Assembly (NCBI RefSeq): GCF_900116145.1
Contig: NZ_FPAB01000005.1
Location: 496,001 to 560,000, forward strand
Source: Streptomyces harbinensis
Lineage (GTDB): Bacteria > Actinomycetota > Actinomycetes > Streptomycetales > Streptomycetaceae
Length of the DNA: 64,000 nt
Reading direction: 5' to 3'
This document shows, one piece after another, positions 42,001 to 50,002 of this stretch; within the stretch, counting starts at the first letter, position 1, and every line of letters starts with the position of its first letter. Under the pieces are notes generated by a model. The model saw only the letters and a program-made list of their open reading frames with translations, ran no database searches and was not told where the DNA came from. The position numbers were made by a program, and so were the translations under genes.

Positions 42001-42845
42001 CCGGAGAAGTCCTCCATCGTCAGCTTCCCGGAGCGGGCGCGGCGCACGATGTCCTCGTACGCCTGCCAGAACTCGAAGAAGGTGAGCGTCTCGGCCTTCT
42101 TGATGCCGGCCACCACGAGCTGCCGGTCACCGTTGGGCTTGACCAGGTCGATGGCGAGCCCGAGGTTGACGTGCTCGGGCTTGACGAGGGTCGGCTTGCC
42201 GTCCTTCTCCTGGTAGGAGTGGTTGATGGCCGGCATCGCCTTCAGCGCCTGCACCATGGCGTAGCCGATGAGGTGCGTGAAGGAGACCTTGCCGCCGCGG
42301 GCGCGCTTGAGGTGGTTGTTGATGACGATGCGGTTGTCGAACAGCAGCTTCACCGGAACCGCGCGCACGGAGGTGGCGGTGGGCAGGTCGCGGGAGGCGT
42401 TCATGTTCTTCGCGACCGCCGCGGCCGGACCGCGCAGCGTGATCAGCTCGGGGCCCCCGGACACCTCCTCGGCGGGGGCCTTCGCCTTCGCCGGGGCGGG
42501 CGCCGCCTTGGCCGCCGGCGCCGGCTGTGCGGCCGGTGCCGGAGCCTGGGCGGCGGCCGGAGCCGGTGCCGCGGCGGGCGCGGGCGCCGCGGGGGCCTGA
42601 CCCGCACGCGCCGGCGGAGCCTTCTCGGGGGCGGGCGGACCGTCCCCCGTCTGCTTGGCCTGGCCCGGCTTGTAGTCGGCGAAGAAGTCCCACCAGGCCC
42701 GGTCTACGGAATTGGGGTCCTGGAGGTACTGCTGGTAGATCTCGTCGACGAGCCATTCGTTGGCACCGAAGCCGGCGGCAGGGCTCTTCTGAGATCCGGC
42801 TTGTTCGGTCTCGACACCCGAGGTGTCCGTGGACTGTGGCGACAC
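39087..42845 (-). CDS. kgd: Multifunctional 2-oxoglutarate metabolism enzyme (Kgd, E1o/E2o)
   Basis: A 1252-aa actinobacterial 2-oxoglutarate decarboxylase/dehydrogenase E1 of the TCA cycle fused to a succinyltransferase domain. The N-terminal NEWLVDEIYQQYLQDPNSVD segment is the signature region; an Ala/Pro/Lys linker follows; the E2-like catalytic domain contains HLIGYAMVQALKAMPAINHSY and TYDHRVIQGAASGEFL; the ThDP-dependent E1 part has GMAHRGRLNVLANVVGK, GDAAFAGQGVVAETLN and LLPHGYEGQGPDHSSARIE. GTG at 42843-42845 (VSPQSTDTSG) is the start. The 289 bases upstream hold its promoter region, with nothing else recognisable. Confidence 0.95.
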   Translation of the reverse strand: MSPQSTDTSGVETEQAGSQKSPAAGFGANEWLVDEIYQQYLQDPNSVDRAWWDFFADYKPGQAKQTGDGPPAPEKAPPARAGQAPAAPAPAAAPAPAAAQAPAPAAQPAPAAKAAPAPAKAKAPAEEVSGGPELITLRGPAAAVAKNMNASRDLPTATSVRAVPVKLLFDNRIVINNHLKRARGGKVSFTHLIGYAMVQALKAMPAINHSYQEKDGKPTLVKPEHVNLGLAIDLVKPNGDRQLVVAGIKKAETLTFFEFWQAYEDIVRRARSGKLTMEDFSGVTASLTNPGGIGTVHSVPRLMPGQGVILGVGAMEYPAEFQGSSQATLNRLGISKVMTLTSTYDHRVIQGAASGEFLRQISQLLLGQHNFYDDIFEALRIPYEPVRWHQDIDVNHDDEVTKAARVFDLIHSYRVRGHLMADTDPLEYKQRKHPDLDITEHGLTLWDLEREFAVGGFAGKSMMTLRDILGVLRDSYCRTTGIEYMHIQDPKERKWIQDRVERGHTPPEREEQLRILRRLNASEAFETFLQTKYVGQKRFSLEGGETVIPLLDSVLDEAAAASLDEAVIGMAHRGRLNVLANVVGKSYAQIFREFEGNLDPKSMHGSGDVKYHLGTEGTFTGLSGEQITVSLAANPSHLEAVDPIVEGVARAKQDIIGKGGKDFTVLPILIHGDAAFAGQGVVAETLNMSQLRGYRTGGTVHIVINNQVGYTATAAAARSSMYCTDVARMIEAPIFHVNGDDPEAVCRVARLAFEYRQAFNKDVVIDLVCYRRRGHNETDNPSFTQPLMYDLIDKKRSVRKLYTESLIGRGDITLEEAEQALQDFQGQLEKVFKEVREATGSPAPAEVPAPQAEFPVAVETAVSAEVVKRIAESQVNIPERITVHPRLLPQMQRRAAMVEEGTIDWAMGELLAIGSLLMEGTTVRLAGQDSRRGTFGQRHAVLIDRNTGEDYTPLLYLSEDQARFNVYDSLLSEYAAMGFEYGYSLARPDSLVMWEAQFGDFANGASTVIDEFISSAEQKWGQTSGVTLLLPHGYEGQGPDHSSARIERFLQLCAQNNMTVAAPTLPSNYFHLLRWQVHNPHHKPLVVFTPKSMLRLKAAASKAEEFTTGGFRPLIGDTTVDPDQVRKVVFCSGKVYYDLEAERAKRGVTDTAIIRLERLYPLPTEEIRTEIARYRNAATYVWAQEEPANQGAWPFIALNLVDHLQLIIGSKPVADANRLRRVSRPASSSPAVGSAKRHQVEQQTLINEVFEL

Positions 42846-43134
42846 GGCGGCAACCGCCCTCTTCCGCTTCGCAAGGTAATGGACAGCGGGAATCAAGGCT
42901 ACGCCTGTCGACCCCTCCTCCGCAGTCCTGTGGGGCCAGCAGTCGCGTACGTCACATTCCCGGTCGGGTTTCGGCACTCGATTGTGCGGGAATCGAACCG
43001 AGTTCGGCACGATCCGGGAACGACAAAGCAACGGCTGCCGCGGCGGCGCGGTCCGTTTCCGGGACGGAGCCGCCGCACCCCACCCGACCTGCGGCCGGTG
43101 GGTCCGGGCTGCTCCGCCCGTGGGCGAGCCTACG

Positions 43135-44214
43135 TCAACCCTTTACCTGGCTATTACCCGGGAGAGTGAGCCGGATGCGACAACCGCGTATGGATTCGGC
43201 CACACCGATCGTCCCACCGTGCAGATCCACCGCCCAGCGGGCGATCGCCAGCCCCAGACCCGTCCCGCCGTCACGCTGCGTGACGCCGTTGGTGCCGCGT
43301 CCGAACCGCTCGAAGACCAGATCCCGCTGGGCCGGCGGAATCCCCGGGCCCTCGTCCAGCACCTCCAGCACCAGGGAGTCCGCCGCGATCCCCGGCCGGG
43401 CCAGCACCGTCACCGTGCCGTCGCGCGGGCTGTGCTTGACGGCGTTGTCCACCAGATTGGTCACCACCTGATCCAGCCGCTCCGGATCGGCGTGCGTGTG
43501 CAGCCCCGGCGTCACGTCCAGCCGCAGCCGGACATCCGTACGGGAATGACCGCGCCCCAGCGCCATGTGCGCGCCGTCCAGCACCGCGCTCAGATACGGC
43601 TCCACCTGGAAGCGGCGGGGCGACAGCGGTACCACCCCGTTCTCCAGCCGGGACAGGTCCAGCAGCTGCTCCACCAGCCGGCCGAGCCGCTCCGTCTGCC
43701 GCAGCGCGGTGGCCATGGTCTGCGGATCGGCCTCCGAGACCCCGTCCACCACGTTCTCCAGGACGGCGCGCAGCCCCGCGATGGGGGTGCGCAGCTCGTG
43801 CGAGACGTTGGCGACCAGCTCCTTGCGGTGCCGGTCCACGGCCTGGAGGTCGGCGGCCATCCGGTTGAAGGCGTCCGCGAGGTCGCCGAGCTCGTCGCGC
43901 CGGGCCACGTGCACGCGTCGCCCGTAGTCGCCGCGCGCCATCGCCCGCGAGGCGGCCGTCATCTCCAGCAGCGGAGCGGCCAGCGAGTGCGCCACGAACT
44001 GGGTGACCAGCAGCGAGGCGATGATCGCGATGATGGCGATGACCTGCAGCTCGATGTCCGAGCGGTAGGCCATCAGGATCAGCACCGTGGTGATGCCGAC
44101 CGAGACGATCACCAGCCAGCCGAGCGCGGCCTTCACCGAGCGGTACGGGTCCAGCGGGCGCAGCAGCGCCCAGGTGCGGCGGGAGAGCGGCACCCCGGGG
44201 GGCGGGTCGGGCAC
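43135..44214 (-). CDS. Sensor histidine kinase
   Basis: A 359-aa membrane kinase: two closely spaced hydrophobic segments (about 28-70) with almost no extracellular loop, a HAMP domain (LAAPLLEMTAASRAMARGDYGRRV), the phospho-acceptor helix LVANVSHELRTPIAGLRAVLENV and the ATPase domain with NLVDNAVKHSPRDG, VLDEGPGIPP and GGTGLGLAIARW. The tiny loop suggests sensing within the membrane or cytosol. Start at GTG 44212-44214, four bases after the response regulator stop. The pair next to kgd is conserved in Streptomyces. Confidence 0.92.
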   Translation of the reverse strand: MPDPPPGVPLSRRTWALLRPLDPYRSVKAALGWLVIVSVGITTVLILMAYRSDIELQVIAIIAIIASLLVTQFVAHSLAAPLLEMTAASRAMARGDYGRRVHVARRDELGDLADAFNRMAADLQAVDRHRKELVANVSHELRTPIAGLRAVLENVVDGVSEADPQTMATALRQTERLGRLVEQLLDLSRLENGVVPLSPRRFQVEPYLSAVLDGAHMALGRGHSRTDVRLRLDVTPGLHTHADPERLDQVVTNLVDNAVKHSPRDGTVTVLARPGIAADSLVLEVLDEGPGIPPAQRDLVFERFGRGTNGVTQRDGGTGLGLAIARWAVDLHGGTIGVAESIRGCRIRLTLPGNSQVKG

Positions 44215-44218
44215 GGGC

Positions 44219-45091
44219 TCAGCCCTCGACGGGCGCCTGCCGGGCGACCGGGGGTTCCGCGGCGAAGCCGGGGGGAGTCTCCAGGGCGTACCCGACGCCG
44301 TGGACGGTGCGGATGCGCTCCGCGCCGATCTTCCTGCGGAGTGCCTTGACATGGCTGTCCACGGTACGGGTGCCGGAGGCGTCCGCCCAGTCCCAGACCT
44401 CGGCCAGCAGCTGCTCGCGGGTGAGCACCGCCCGGGGGGAGCGGGCCAGGCACATCAGCAGATCGAACTCGGTGGGCGTCAGGTGCACGTCCTTGCCGGC
44501 CGCCCGGACCCGGCGCTGGGTGCGGTCGATCTCCAGATCGCCCAGCCGCACGCTCCCGGGGCGCGGAGTGGTGGCGGCGACCGTGGCCCGCTCGACGCGG
44601 CGCAGCAGGACATGGGTGCGGGCGACCAGCTCGCGCATGGAGAACGGCTTGGTCATGTAGTCGTCGGCGCCGACGCCCAGACCCACCAGCATGTCGGTCT
44701 CGTCGTCCCGCGCGGTGAGCATGAGGACCGGCACCGGGCGCTGGGCCTGCACCCGGCGGCACACCTCAAGGCCGTCGAAGCCCGGCAGCATCACATCCAG
44801 GACCAGCAGGTCCGGGTGCCAGGACGCGGCGGTCTCCACGGCGGCGGGGCCGTCGGCGGCCGTCTGCACCAGGAAGCCCTCGGCGCGCAGCCGGGCGGCG
44901 ATGGCCTCCACGATGGTCAGGTCGTCCTCGACCACCAGGACCCGGCGCTGGGCGCCCGGGGTGCTGGCGGTGGCCGCGCCGTGGCCCGTCGCGCGTTCGC
45001 GGATCTGCTCGTCCTGCTCCGGGGCTCCGCCGTCGTGCGCCGGGTCGCCGGAGGGCGTCCGGTCGGCCGCTCGGGTGTGTGTCTGGGTCAT
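44219..45091 (-). CDS. OmpR-family response regulator
   Basis: A 290-aa regulator with an unusual 50-residue hydrophilic N-terminal extension before the receiver domain (RVLVVEDDLTIVEAI). Acceptor Asp is in LLVLDVMLPGFDGLEV, Thr/Lys switch residues in MLTARDDETD and DYMTKPFSMRELVAR. The OmpR winged helix ends TRTVDSHVKALRRKIGAERIRTVHGVGYAL. It is cotranscribed with the histidine kinase. An internal start closer to the receiver domain cannot be excluded. Confidence 0.92.
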   Translation of the reverse strand: MTQTHTRAADRTPSGDPAHDGGAPEQDEQIRERATGHGAATASTPGAQRRVLVVEDDLTIVEAIAARLRAEGFLVQTAADGPAAVETAASWHPDLLVLDVMLPGFDGLEVCRRVQAQRPVPVLMLTARDDETDMLVGLGVGADDYMTKPFSMRELVARTHVLLRRVERATVAATTPRPGSVRLGDLEIDRTQRRVRAAGKDVHLTPTEFDLLMCLARSPRAVLTREQLLAEVWDWADASGTRTVDSHVKALRRKIGAERIRTVHGVGYALETPPGFAAEPPVARQAPVEG

Positions 45092-45211
45092 CTTCCGCCC
45101 CCGGAAAGGTCCGTTGCCGGCCGGCTGGTGCCGGCACTCGTCTGGGTGTGGCGCTCGTCGGGTGGAACGCTGGGTAGTACCTGCAGCGTAGAGCCCGCAC
45201 CTGACATGGGG

Positions 45212-45940
45212 CTACGCGGATGGGCTGGCGTAATGATGGCTGGCGAGAAAGAGCACGTCGGGTACGCCCCGGGCAACCGGTATCTCTTCGGTGCGCACCG
45301 TGGTGAATCCGGCATCGCGCAGGTGTCGCTCGAATGCGGGCGAGGGCAGGGCGGACCAGATGACCAGGACGCCGCCGGGGGTGAGGGCGGCGCGGCAGGC
45401 GGCGAGTCCGGCGGGGGAGTAGAGGCCGGCGTTGTCGTCGGTGACGGTCCAGTCGGGGCCGTTGTCGATGTCCAGACACAGGGCGTCGTACCGGCCGGGC
45501 GAGGCGGACAGATGGCCGAGCAGCTCGGTGTGGAGCAGCGCGGTGCGCGGATCGTCGAGCGCGGCCCGGGTGAGCGGACGCAGCGGGCCGGTGCGGTGCC
45601 AGTCGATGACGGCGCTCTCCCGCTCGGCGACGGTGATGGAGCCCCAGCGCGGTGAGGCGGCGGCCTCGTCGAGGGAGAAGCCGACGCCGAGCCCGCCGAT
45701 CAGCAGGGCGGGGGCGGCCGGTGGCGCGCCGGGCCCGGTGTCCAGGGCGGTGAGCGCGGCGCGGATCAGCAGCCGTTCGGAGCGGCCGTCCGAGGTGTCC
45801 ATGAGGAACGTGCCGTTGGCGATGATCTGGAGGAGACCGCCGTGCCGCCGCAGCACCACTTCGCCGTACGGTCCGGTGCGGCGGTCCAGCACCAGGGGGC
45901 GGTCGTCGGGGTGGTCGTCACCGTGAACCGTCATGGTCAC
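45212..45940 (-). CDS. Spermidine-synthase-like protein
   Basis: A 242-aa class I methyltransferase-fold protein of the polyamine aminopropyltransferase group: ALLIGGLGVGFSLDEAAASP for the SAM/dcSAM loop, ITVAERESAVIDWHR for the acidic strand 2 residue, and YDALCLDIDNGPDW in the active-site region. It is shorter than true spermidine synthases and DIDNGP differs from the usual D-x-x-D catalytic pair, so aminopropyl transfer is uncertain. Single gene between the response regulator and the phosphatase-like gene. Confidence 0.8.
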   Translation of the reverse strand: MTMTVHGDDHPDDRPLVLDRRTGPYGEVVLRRHGGLLQIIANGTFLMDTSDGRSERLLIRAALTALDTGPGAPPAAPALLIGGLGVGFSLDEAAASPRWGSITVAERESAVIDWHRTGPLRPLTRAALDDPRTALLHTELLGHLSASPGRYDALCLDIDNGPDWTVTDDNAGLYSPAGLAACRAALTPGGVLVIWSALPSPAFERHLRDAGFTTVRTEEIPVARGVPDVLFLASHHYASPSA

Positions 45941-45983
45941 ATCCTCGCGCAGCGGGCGGGCACCGGGAGCAGGCGGAGGGGCG

Positions 45984-46787
45984 TCAGCCGCCGGTCAGGG
46001 CGAGCAGGGCCGAGGCGTCGTCGTGGATCTTGCCCCGGGGGTGGACGGTGCCCGCCGGATCGGCCCGTTCGGCGGCGCGCACCCGGGCGATCAGGCCGTG
46101 CGGCCCCGCCTCCTCCAGGACGCCGAACAGCCGGGTCCAGTCGCCGAGCCGGAACACCTCCGTCCAGCGGCTCGCGCCGTCCGTCAGCGCCGCCAGCGCC
46201 CGTACCTCCGCCCGCGGCACCGTGCCGGTCACCGCCCGGTGCGCCACCGCCGGGTCGGCCGCCGCCGTGAAGAAGCCGCCGGGCGCGTTGCGCAGCCCCT
46301 CCACCCGGGCGGCCCGCCCACCGGGCGGCGCCGTGCGCGCCGCCGCCAGCACCTGCTCCAGCCGGTCGTCCAGCACCGGCCGCACGGTGCCGTCCTGATG
46401 GCGGATCAGCAGCACGGTGTCGCACAGCACCAGGTACTCGACGGTGTGCTCCGACCAGCGCGCGCAGACGACCGTGGCCTGCGGTGTGCGGGGGTGAGAT
46501 AGTTCACACGTCGTGCGGTGGGAGGCGGCGGTGCGGGTGATGGCCCGTGCCAGACACTCCGAAAGCGGGACGTCCGTCAGGGAACCGGACAGCTCCAGCA
46601 ATGCCCCGCCGAGCCGCGCCGTAAACCACGGGACCCCGTGCACGCAGCCGTCGTCACCGGCCGGCGGGGTCACCCCGTCCAGCAGTACCAGTGCTCCGCC
46701 GTGTCCGGAGGCCGGCTGCGCCGTCGCGCAGAAGTCCTCGTTGGGGTGGCCGGAATCCCCCGGTTCCGTTGCTGACTGAATGTACAT
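45984..46787 (-). CDS. PP2C-like protein phosphatase
   Basis: A 267-aa protein resembling PPM/PP2C phosphatases: SATEPGDSGHPNEDFCATA contains the first metal aspartate region (here N-E-D-F), GALVLLDGVTPPAG the second (usually DGMGG), TVEYLVLCDTVLLIR and LAALTDGASRW the later strands, and KIHDDASALLAL the last Asp. Motifs are loose, as in a subgroup of actinobacterial integral-type phosphatases. Start uncertain: ATG 46787 (MYIQSATEPG) preferred, ATG 46835 possible. It is divergent from the conservon gene at 47093. Confidence 0.75.
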   Translation of the reverse strand: MYIQSATEPGDSGHPNEDFCATAQPASGHGGALVLLDGVTPPAGDDGCVHGVPWFTARLGGALLELSGSLTDVPLSECLARAITRTAASHRTTCELSHPRTPQATVVCARWSEHTVEYLVLCDTVLLIRHQDGTVRPVLDDRLEQVLAAARTAPPGGRAARVEGLRNAPGGFFTAAADPAVAHRAVTGTVPRAEVRALAALTDGASRWTEVFRLGDWTRLFGVLEEAGPHGLIARVRAAERADPAGTVHPRGKIHDDASALLALTGG

Positions 46788-47092
46788 GGCAATAGCCGTC
46801 CGTGGTCCCGGATTTGTCGGGGCATCCGATGTCATGGCCCGTTAAGTTTGGTGGCGCGCGCCGATCCTGTCAGGGCGGCCGGGGGAATTCCAGTCGAATC
46901 GTGCGTTGCCCTGGTGGGGCCTTATCCTCGGCTTGTCCACCGACCCCGGGTGTTGTTCACTCCTTCGGGTGGCCGGTTCAGGGACGCCGCCTTTCCGCCC
47001 GTCAGCGCTGGCAAGGTCGTGCTGACCGAACGCGGGACCGGCGTACCTCCGACGCGCTGGACCCCCCAGCCGGCCGCTCGCCGGACGCCAGG

Positions 47093-49534
47093 ATGAGAAT
47101 GCGAGCACAGGTGCGGAACACGACACTGCGCGATCCCGCCGAACCGGCAGCCCCCCGCGCCACCCGCAGACGGCGGGGCAGCCGGGTCCGCAGCCGGCTG
47201 CTGATCGGCGTGTTCCTCAGCGGCGTCGCCGTGCTCGGCGCGGGCGCCCCGATGGTCGTCTCCGCCGGCAACGACTACAAGGACGCGCAGCGCCTCGCCG
47301 AGGAGACCGCCGTCGCCGAGCGCGCCCTCACGCTCGCCCACACCCTGGCCGACGAGCGCGACACCCTCACCGCGGCGGTGGCCGCCGCGGCCGTCACCGG
47401 CAGCCGGCAGCCGCTCGACTCGGCCCTCAGCCCGGAGAACCGCGCCCGCGCCGACCGCAAGATCACCGAGCTGCGCGCCGAACTCCCGGCCGCCGCCCGG
47501 GATCCGCTCACCGACCTCATCCCGCTGCGCGACGCCGCGGTGGCCGGCGAGGCCGCCCCGGAGGAGATCAGCGCCGGCTACACCACGATGATCAGCGCCC
47601 TGGAGGGCCTGACCCGCGACACCACCCGCGCCACCCCGCCGGACGCCGCCGACCCCACCGCCGACGCGCTCCCCGACCTGATCCGCGCCACCGACTCCTC
47701 GGCCGCCACCCGCGGCCTGCTGCTGGCCGCCCTCGTCGGCACCGGCGAACAGCTGGAGCTGTCCCGGCTCGTGCACCTGGAGCGCGCCCGCGAGGAAGCG
47801 GCGCTGGCCGACTTCGCCGACCTCGCCGGGCCCAGCGCCCGGGACGCCTACGCGGAGGCCGTCGGCGGTGAGGAGAGCGACACCGCCGAGGAGTACCTGG
47901 CCGGCCTCGCCACCGGTACCGGCTTCACCGCGGCCGACCGCGCCCTGGACCGGGGCGACGTCCACGACGCCCTCGCCGCCCGCACCGCCGCCCAGCGCGC
48001 CGTGCTCGGCGAGCTGAGCACCGAGCACACCGCCCGGCTCGCCAAGGCCCGCGACAGCGAACTGATGGCGCTCCAGATCAAGTCCGGTGTGGTGCTGGCC
48101 GCCTTCACCCTGGTCCTGGTCGTCTCGGTGCAGACCGCGCGCTCGCTCACCCGCCCGCTGGCCGCCGTCCGGCTCGGCTCCAGCCGGGTCGCTGCCGACC
48201 CCACCACCCAGGAACCCGTCAAGTACGCGGGCCGCAACGACGAGTTCGCCGAGGTCGTCGCCGCCGTCAACGCGCTGCACGCGCGCGCCCTGGACCTGCA
48301 CCAGCGCGCCCTGGAGGCGTCGCGGGACAGCGGCGGGCTGCGCGCCGAGCGCGACCGGCTGCTCGTCGAACAACAGGAGCTGGGCGCCCAGCTCCAGCAA
48401 CTGCACGGCGCGGTGCACGGCATGTTCGCCGACCACGCCGAACGCATCCTCATCCTCGTCTCCGAACAGCTCGCCGTCCTGGAGGGGCTCGAGGAGCACG
48501 AGACCGACCCCGACCAGCTGGCCGTCCTGTTCTCCCTGGACCACCTGGCCGCCCGGGTGCGCCGGCACGGCGAGAACCTGCTGCTGCTGGCCGGCGCCGA
48601 GCCCGCCGTCCAGCCCACCGAGCCGATGCCGCTCATCGACGTCCTGCGGGCGGCGGTCAGCGAGATAGAGCGGTACGAGGTGGTCGAGACCACCCCGCCG
48701 CCGGCCGTGCGCATCATGGGCGTCGCCGCCCGCGACCTCAGCCACCTGCTCGCCGAACTGCTCGACAACGCCACCGCCTTCTCCCCGGCCGGTGCCCGGG
48801 TCCGGCTCACCGGCTGGTGCCCGGGCGCCGGGCAGGTGCTCACCCTGCACGTCGAGGACGAGGGCCCCGGGCTCTCCGAGCAGCGCATCGCCGAACTCAA
48901 CGCCCGCCTGGGCGACTCCACCACCCCGCCGGCCGGCGCCGATCTCGGCCCCGGCATCGGCATGGGCCTGTACACCGTCGCCCGGCTCGCCGCCCGGCAC
49001 GGCCTGGGCTGCTGGCTGCACGCCCGGCCCGGCGGCGGCACGGTCGCCGAGGTGATCGTCCCGGCCGCGCTGGTGGAGTCGACGCCCGCCGGGTACCCGC
49101 CCGTCGACGGCACCGGCGCCACCCCCACGGTGACGGGCACCCAGCCGGTGCCCACGGTCACGGCGCCCACCCAGGACGCGCCGGCCCCCGCCCCGGCACC
49201 AGCGGCTGGGGCGGCCCCGGCCGTCCAGGTGCCCGGCCAGCGGGACGCCACCACCCCCACGCCCCCCACCCCCAACCCTCAGGAACACACCCGGGCGGCG
49301 GACACCGCCGCCCCGGGCACCGGTTCCTGGACCCCGGAAACGACGGAGAACGGCCTGCCGGTGCGCACCCGGGGCGTCACCCCCGTAGGCTCCATGCCGG
49401 CGGCCGAATCCCCGGATCTCACACCGAACCGGGGCACGGACGCCGAGGAACTACGGCGGCGGCTCGGCGGCTTCCAGCGCGGCGCACGTGCCGGGCACCG
49501 GGACGCCGCCGCGGAGGAGGACGGTCGCGCATGA
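47093..49534 (+). CDS. CvnA-like nitrate/nitrite-sensor-type histidine kinase (conservon)
   Basis: An 813-aa membrane protein of the conservon CvnA type. It has TM1 at about 36-58, a large extracellular NIT-like helical domain, TM2 near 325-343, a HAMP-like helix, a helical dimerisation region without a recognisable phospho-histidine box, and an ATPase domain with ELLDNATAFSPAGARV, VEDEGPGLSE and GIGMGLYTVARLA. The C-terminal 200 residues are Pro/Ala/Thr-rich and disordered. Its stop overlaps the roadblock gene. CvnC (DUF742) and CvnD (GTPase) are absent downstream. ATG at 47093 gives a short basic cytosolic start. Confidence 0.88.
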   Translation: MRMRAQVRNTTLRDPAEPAAPRATRRRRGSRVRSRLLIGVFLSGVAVLGAGAPMVVSAGNDYKDAQRLAEETAVAERALTLAHTLADERDTLTAAVAAAAVTGSRQPLDSALSPENRARADRKITELRAELPAAARDPLTDLIPLRDAAVAGEAAPEEISAGYTTMISALEGLTRDTTRATPPDAADPTADALPDLIRATDSSAATRGLLLAALVGTGEQLELSRLVHLERAREEAALADFADLAGPSARDAYAEAVGGEESDTAEEYLAGLATGTGFTAADRALDRGDVHDALAARTAAQRAVLGELSTEHTARLAKARDSELMALQIKSGVVLAAFTLVLVVSVQTARSLTRPLAAVRLGSSRVAADPTTQEPVKYAGRNDEFAEVVAAVNALHARALDLHQRALEASRDSGGLRAERDRLLVEQQELGAQLQQLHGAVHGMFADHAERILILVSEQLAVLEGLEEHETDPDQLAVLFSLDHLAARVRRHGENLLLLAGAEPAVQPTEPMPLIDVLRAAVSEIERYEVVETTPPPAVRIMGVAARDLSHLLAELLDNATAFSPAGARVRLTGWCPGAGQVLTLHVEDEGPGLSEQRIAELNARLGDSTTPPAGADLGPGIGMGLYTVARLAARHGLGCWLHARPGGGTVAEVIVPAALVESTPAGYPPVDGTGATPTVTGTQPVPTVTAPTQDAPAPAPAPAAGAAPAVQVPGQRDATTPTPPTPNPQEHTRAADTAAPGTGSWTPETTENGLPVRTRGVTPVGSMPAAESPDLTPNRGTDAEELRRRLGGFQRGARAGHRDAAAEEDGRA

Positions 49535-49995
49535 CAACCCCGACAACCCCGATGAGCGATCTGCGCTGGCTGCTGACGCGGCTGGTCGAAGAGGTGCCCG
49601 GCATGCGCTCGGTGGCCGTGGTCTCGGCCGACGGCCTGCCGCTGCTCTCCAGCCAGCCCGACGCGGCGGCCCGCAGCGGCTACGCGGGCCCGTACGGCGC
49701 CACCGCCGATCTGGCCACCGTGGTCTCCGGGCTGGGCAGCCTCACCCGGGGCGCCGCCCAGCTCATGGAGGGCGGCGAGGTACGGCAGACCCTGGTCGCC
49801 ATGGACGACGGCAGCCTGGTGGTGATGTCCATCAGCGACGGCTCGCTGCTCGGCGTCTACGCCGCACCCGACGCCGACATCAGCATGGTCACCTACCACA
49901 TGGCCCGCTTCGTGGGCCGCGCCGGCCACCTGCTGACCCCTCAGCTGCGCGCCGAACTGCGGGCCGGCACCGCCCCCGGCCAGGCGGCCCGCTGA
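49531..49995 (+). CDS. Roadblock/LC7-domain protein (CvnB)
   Basis: A 154-aa roadblock/LC7 protein: LRWLLTRLVEEVPGMRSVAVVSADGLPLL, then LATVVSGLGSLTRGAAQLM and MDDGSLVVMSISDGSLLGVYA match CvnB/MglB-like proteins that regulate small GTPases. It overlaps the CvnA stop (ATGA). In complete conservons the genes for a DUF742 protein and a Ras-like GTPase follow; here the next gene is an unrelated NlpC/P60 protein on the other strand, so this is a two-gene conservon or its partners lie elsewhere. Confidence 0.92.
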   Translation: MTTPTTPMSDLRWLLTRLVEEVPGMRSVAVVSADGLPLLSSQPDAAARSGYAGPYGATADLATVVSGLGSLTRGAAQLMEGGEVRQTLVAMDDGSLVVMSISDGSLLGVYAAPDADISMVTYHMARFVGRAGHLLTPQLRAELRAGTAPGQAAR

Positions 49996-50002
49996 CGCCC
50001 GC

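Noticed and set aside
42846..43134. Longer N-terminus for Kgd from an upstream start
   Set aside because: The added residues are not family-like; the GTG at 42845 gives the known N-terminal signature region and has a plausible ribosome site.
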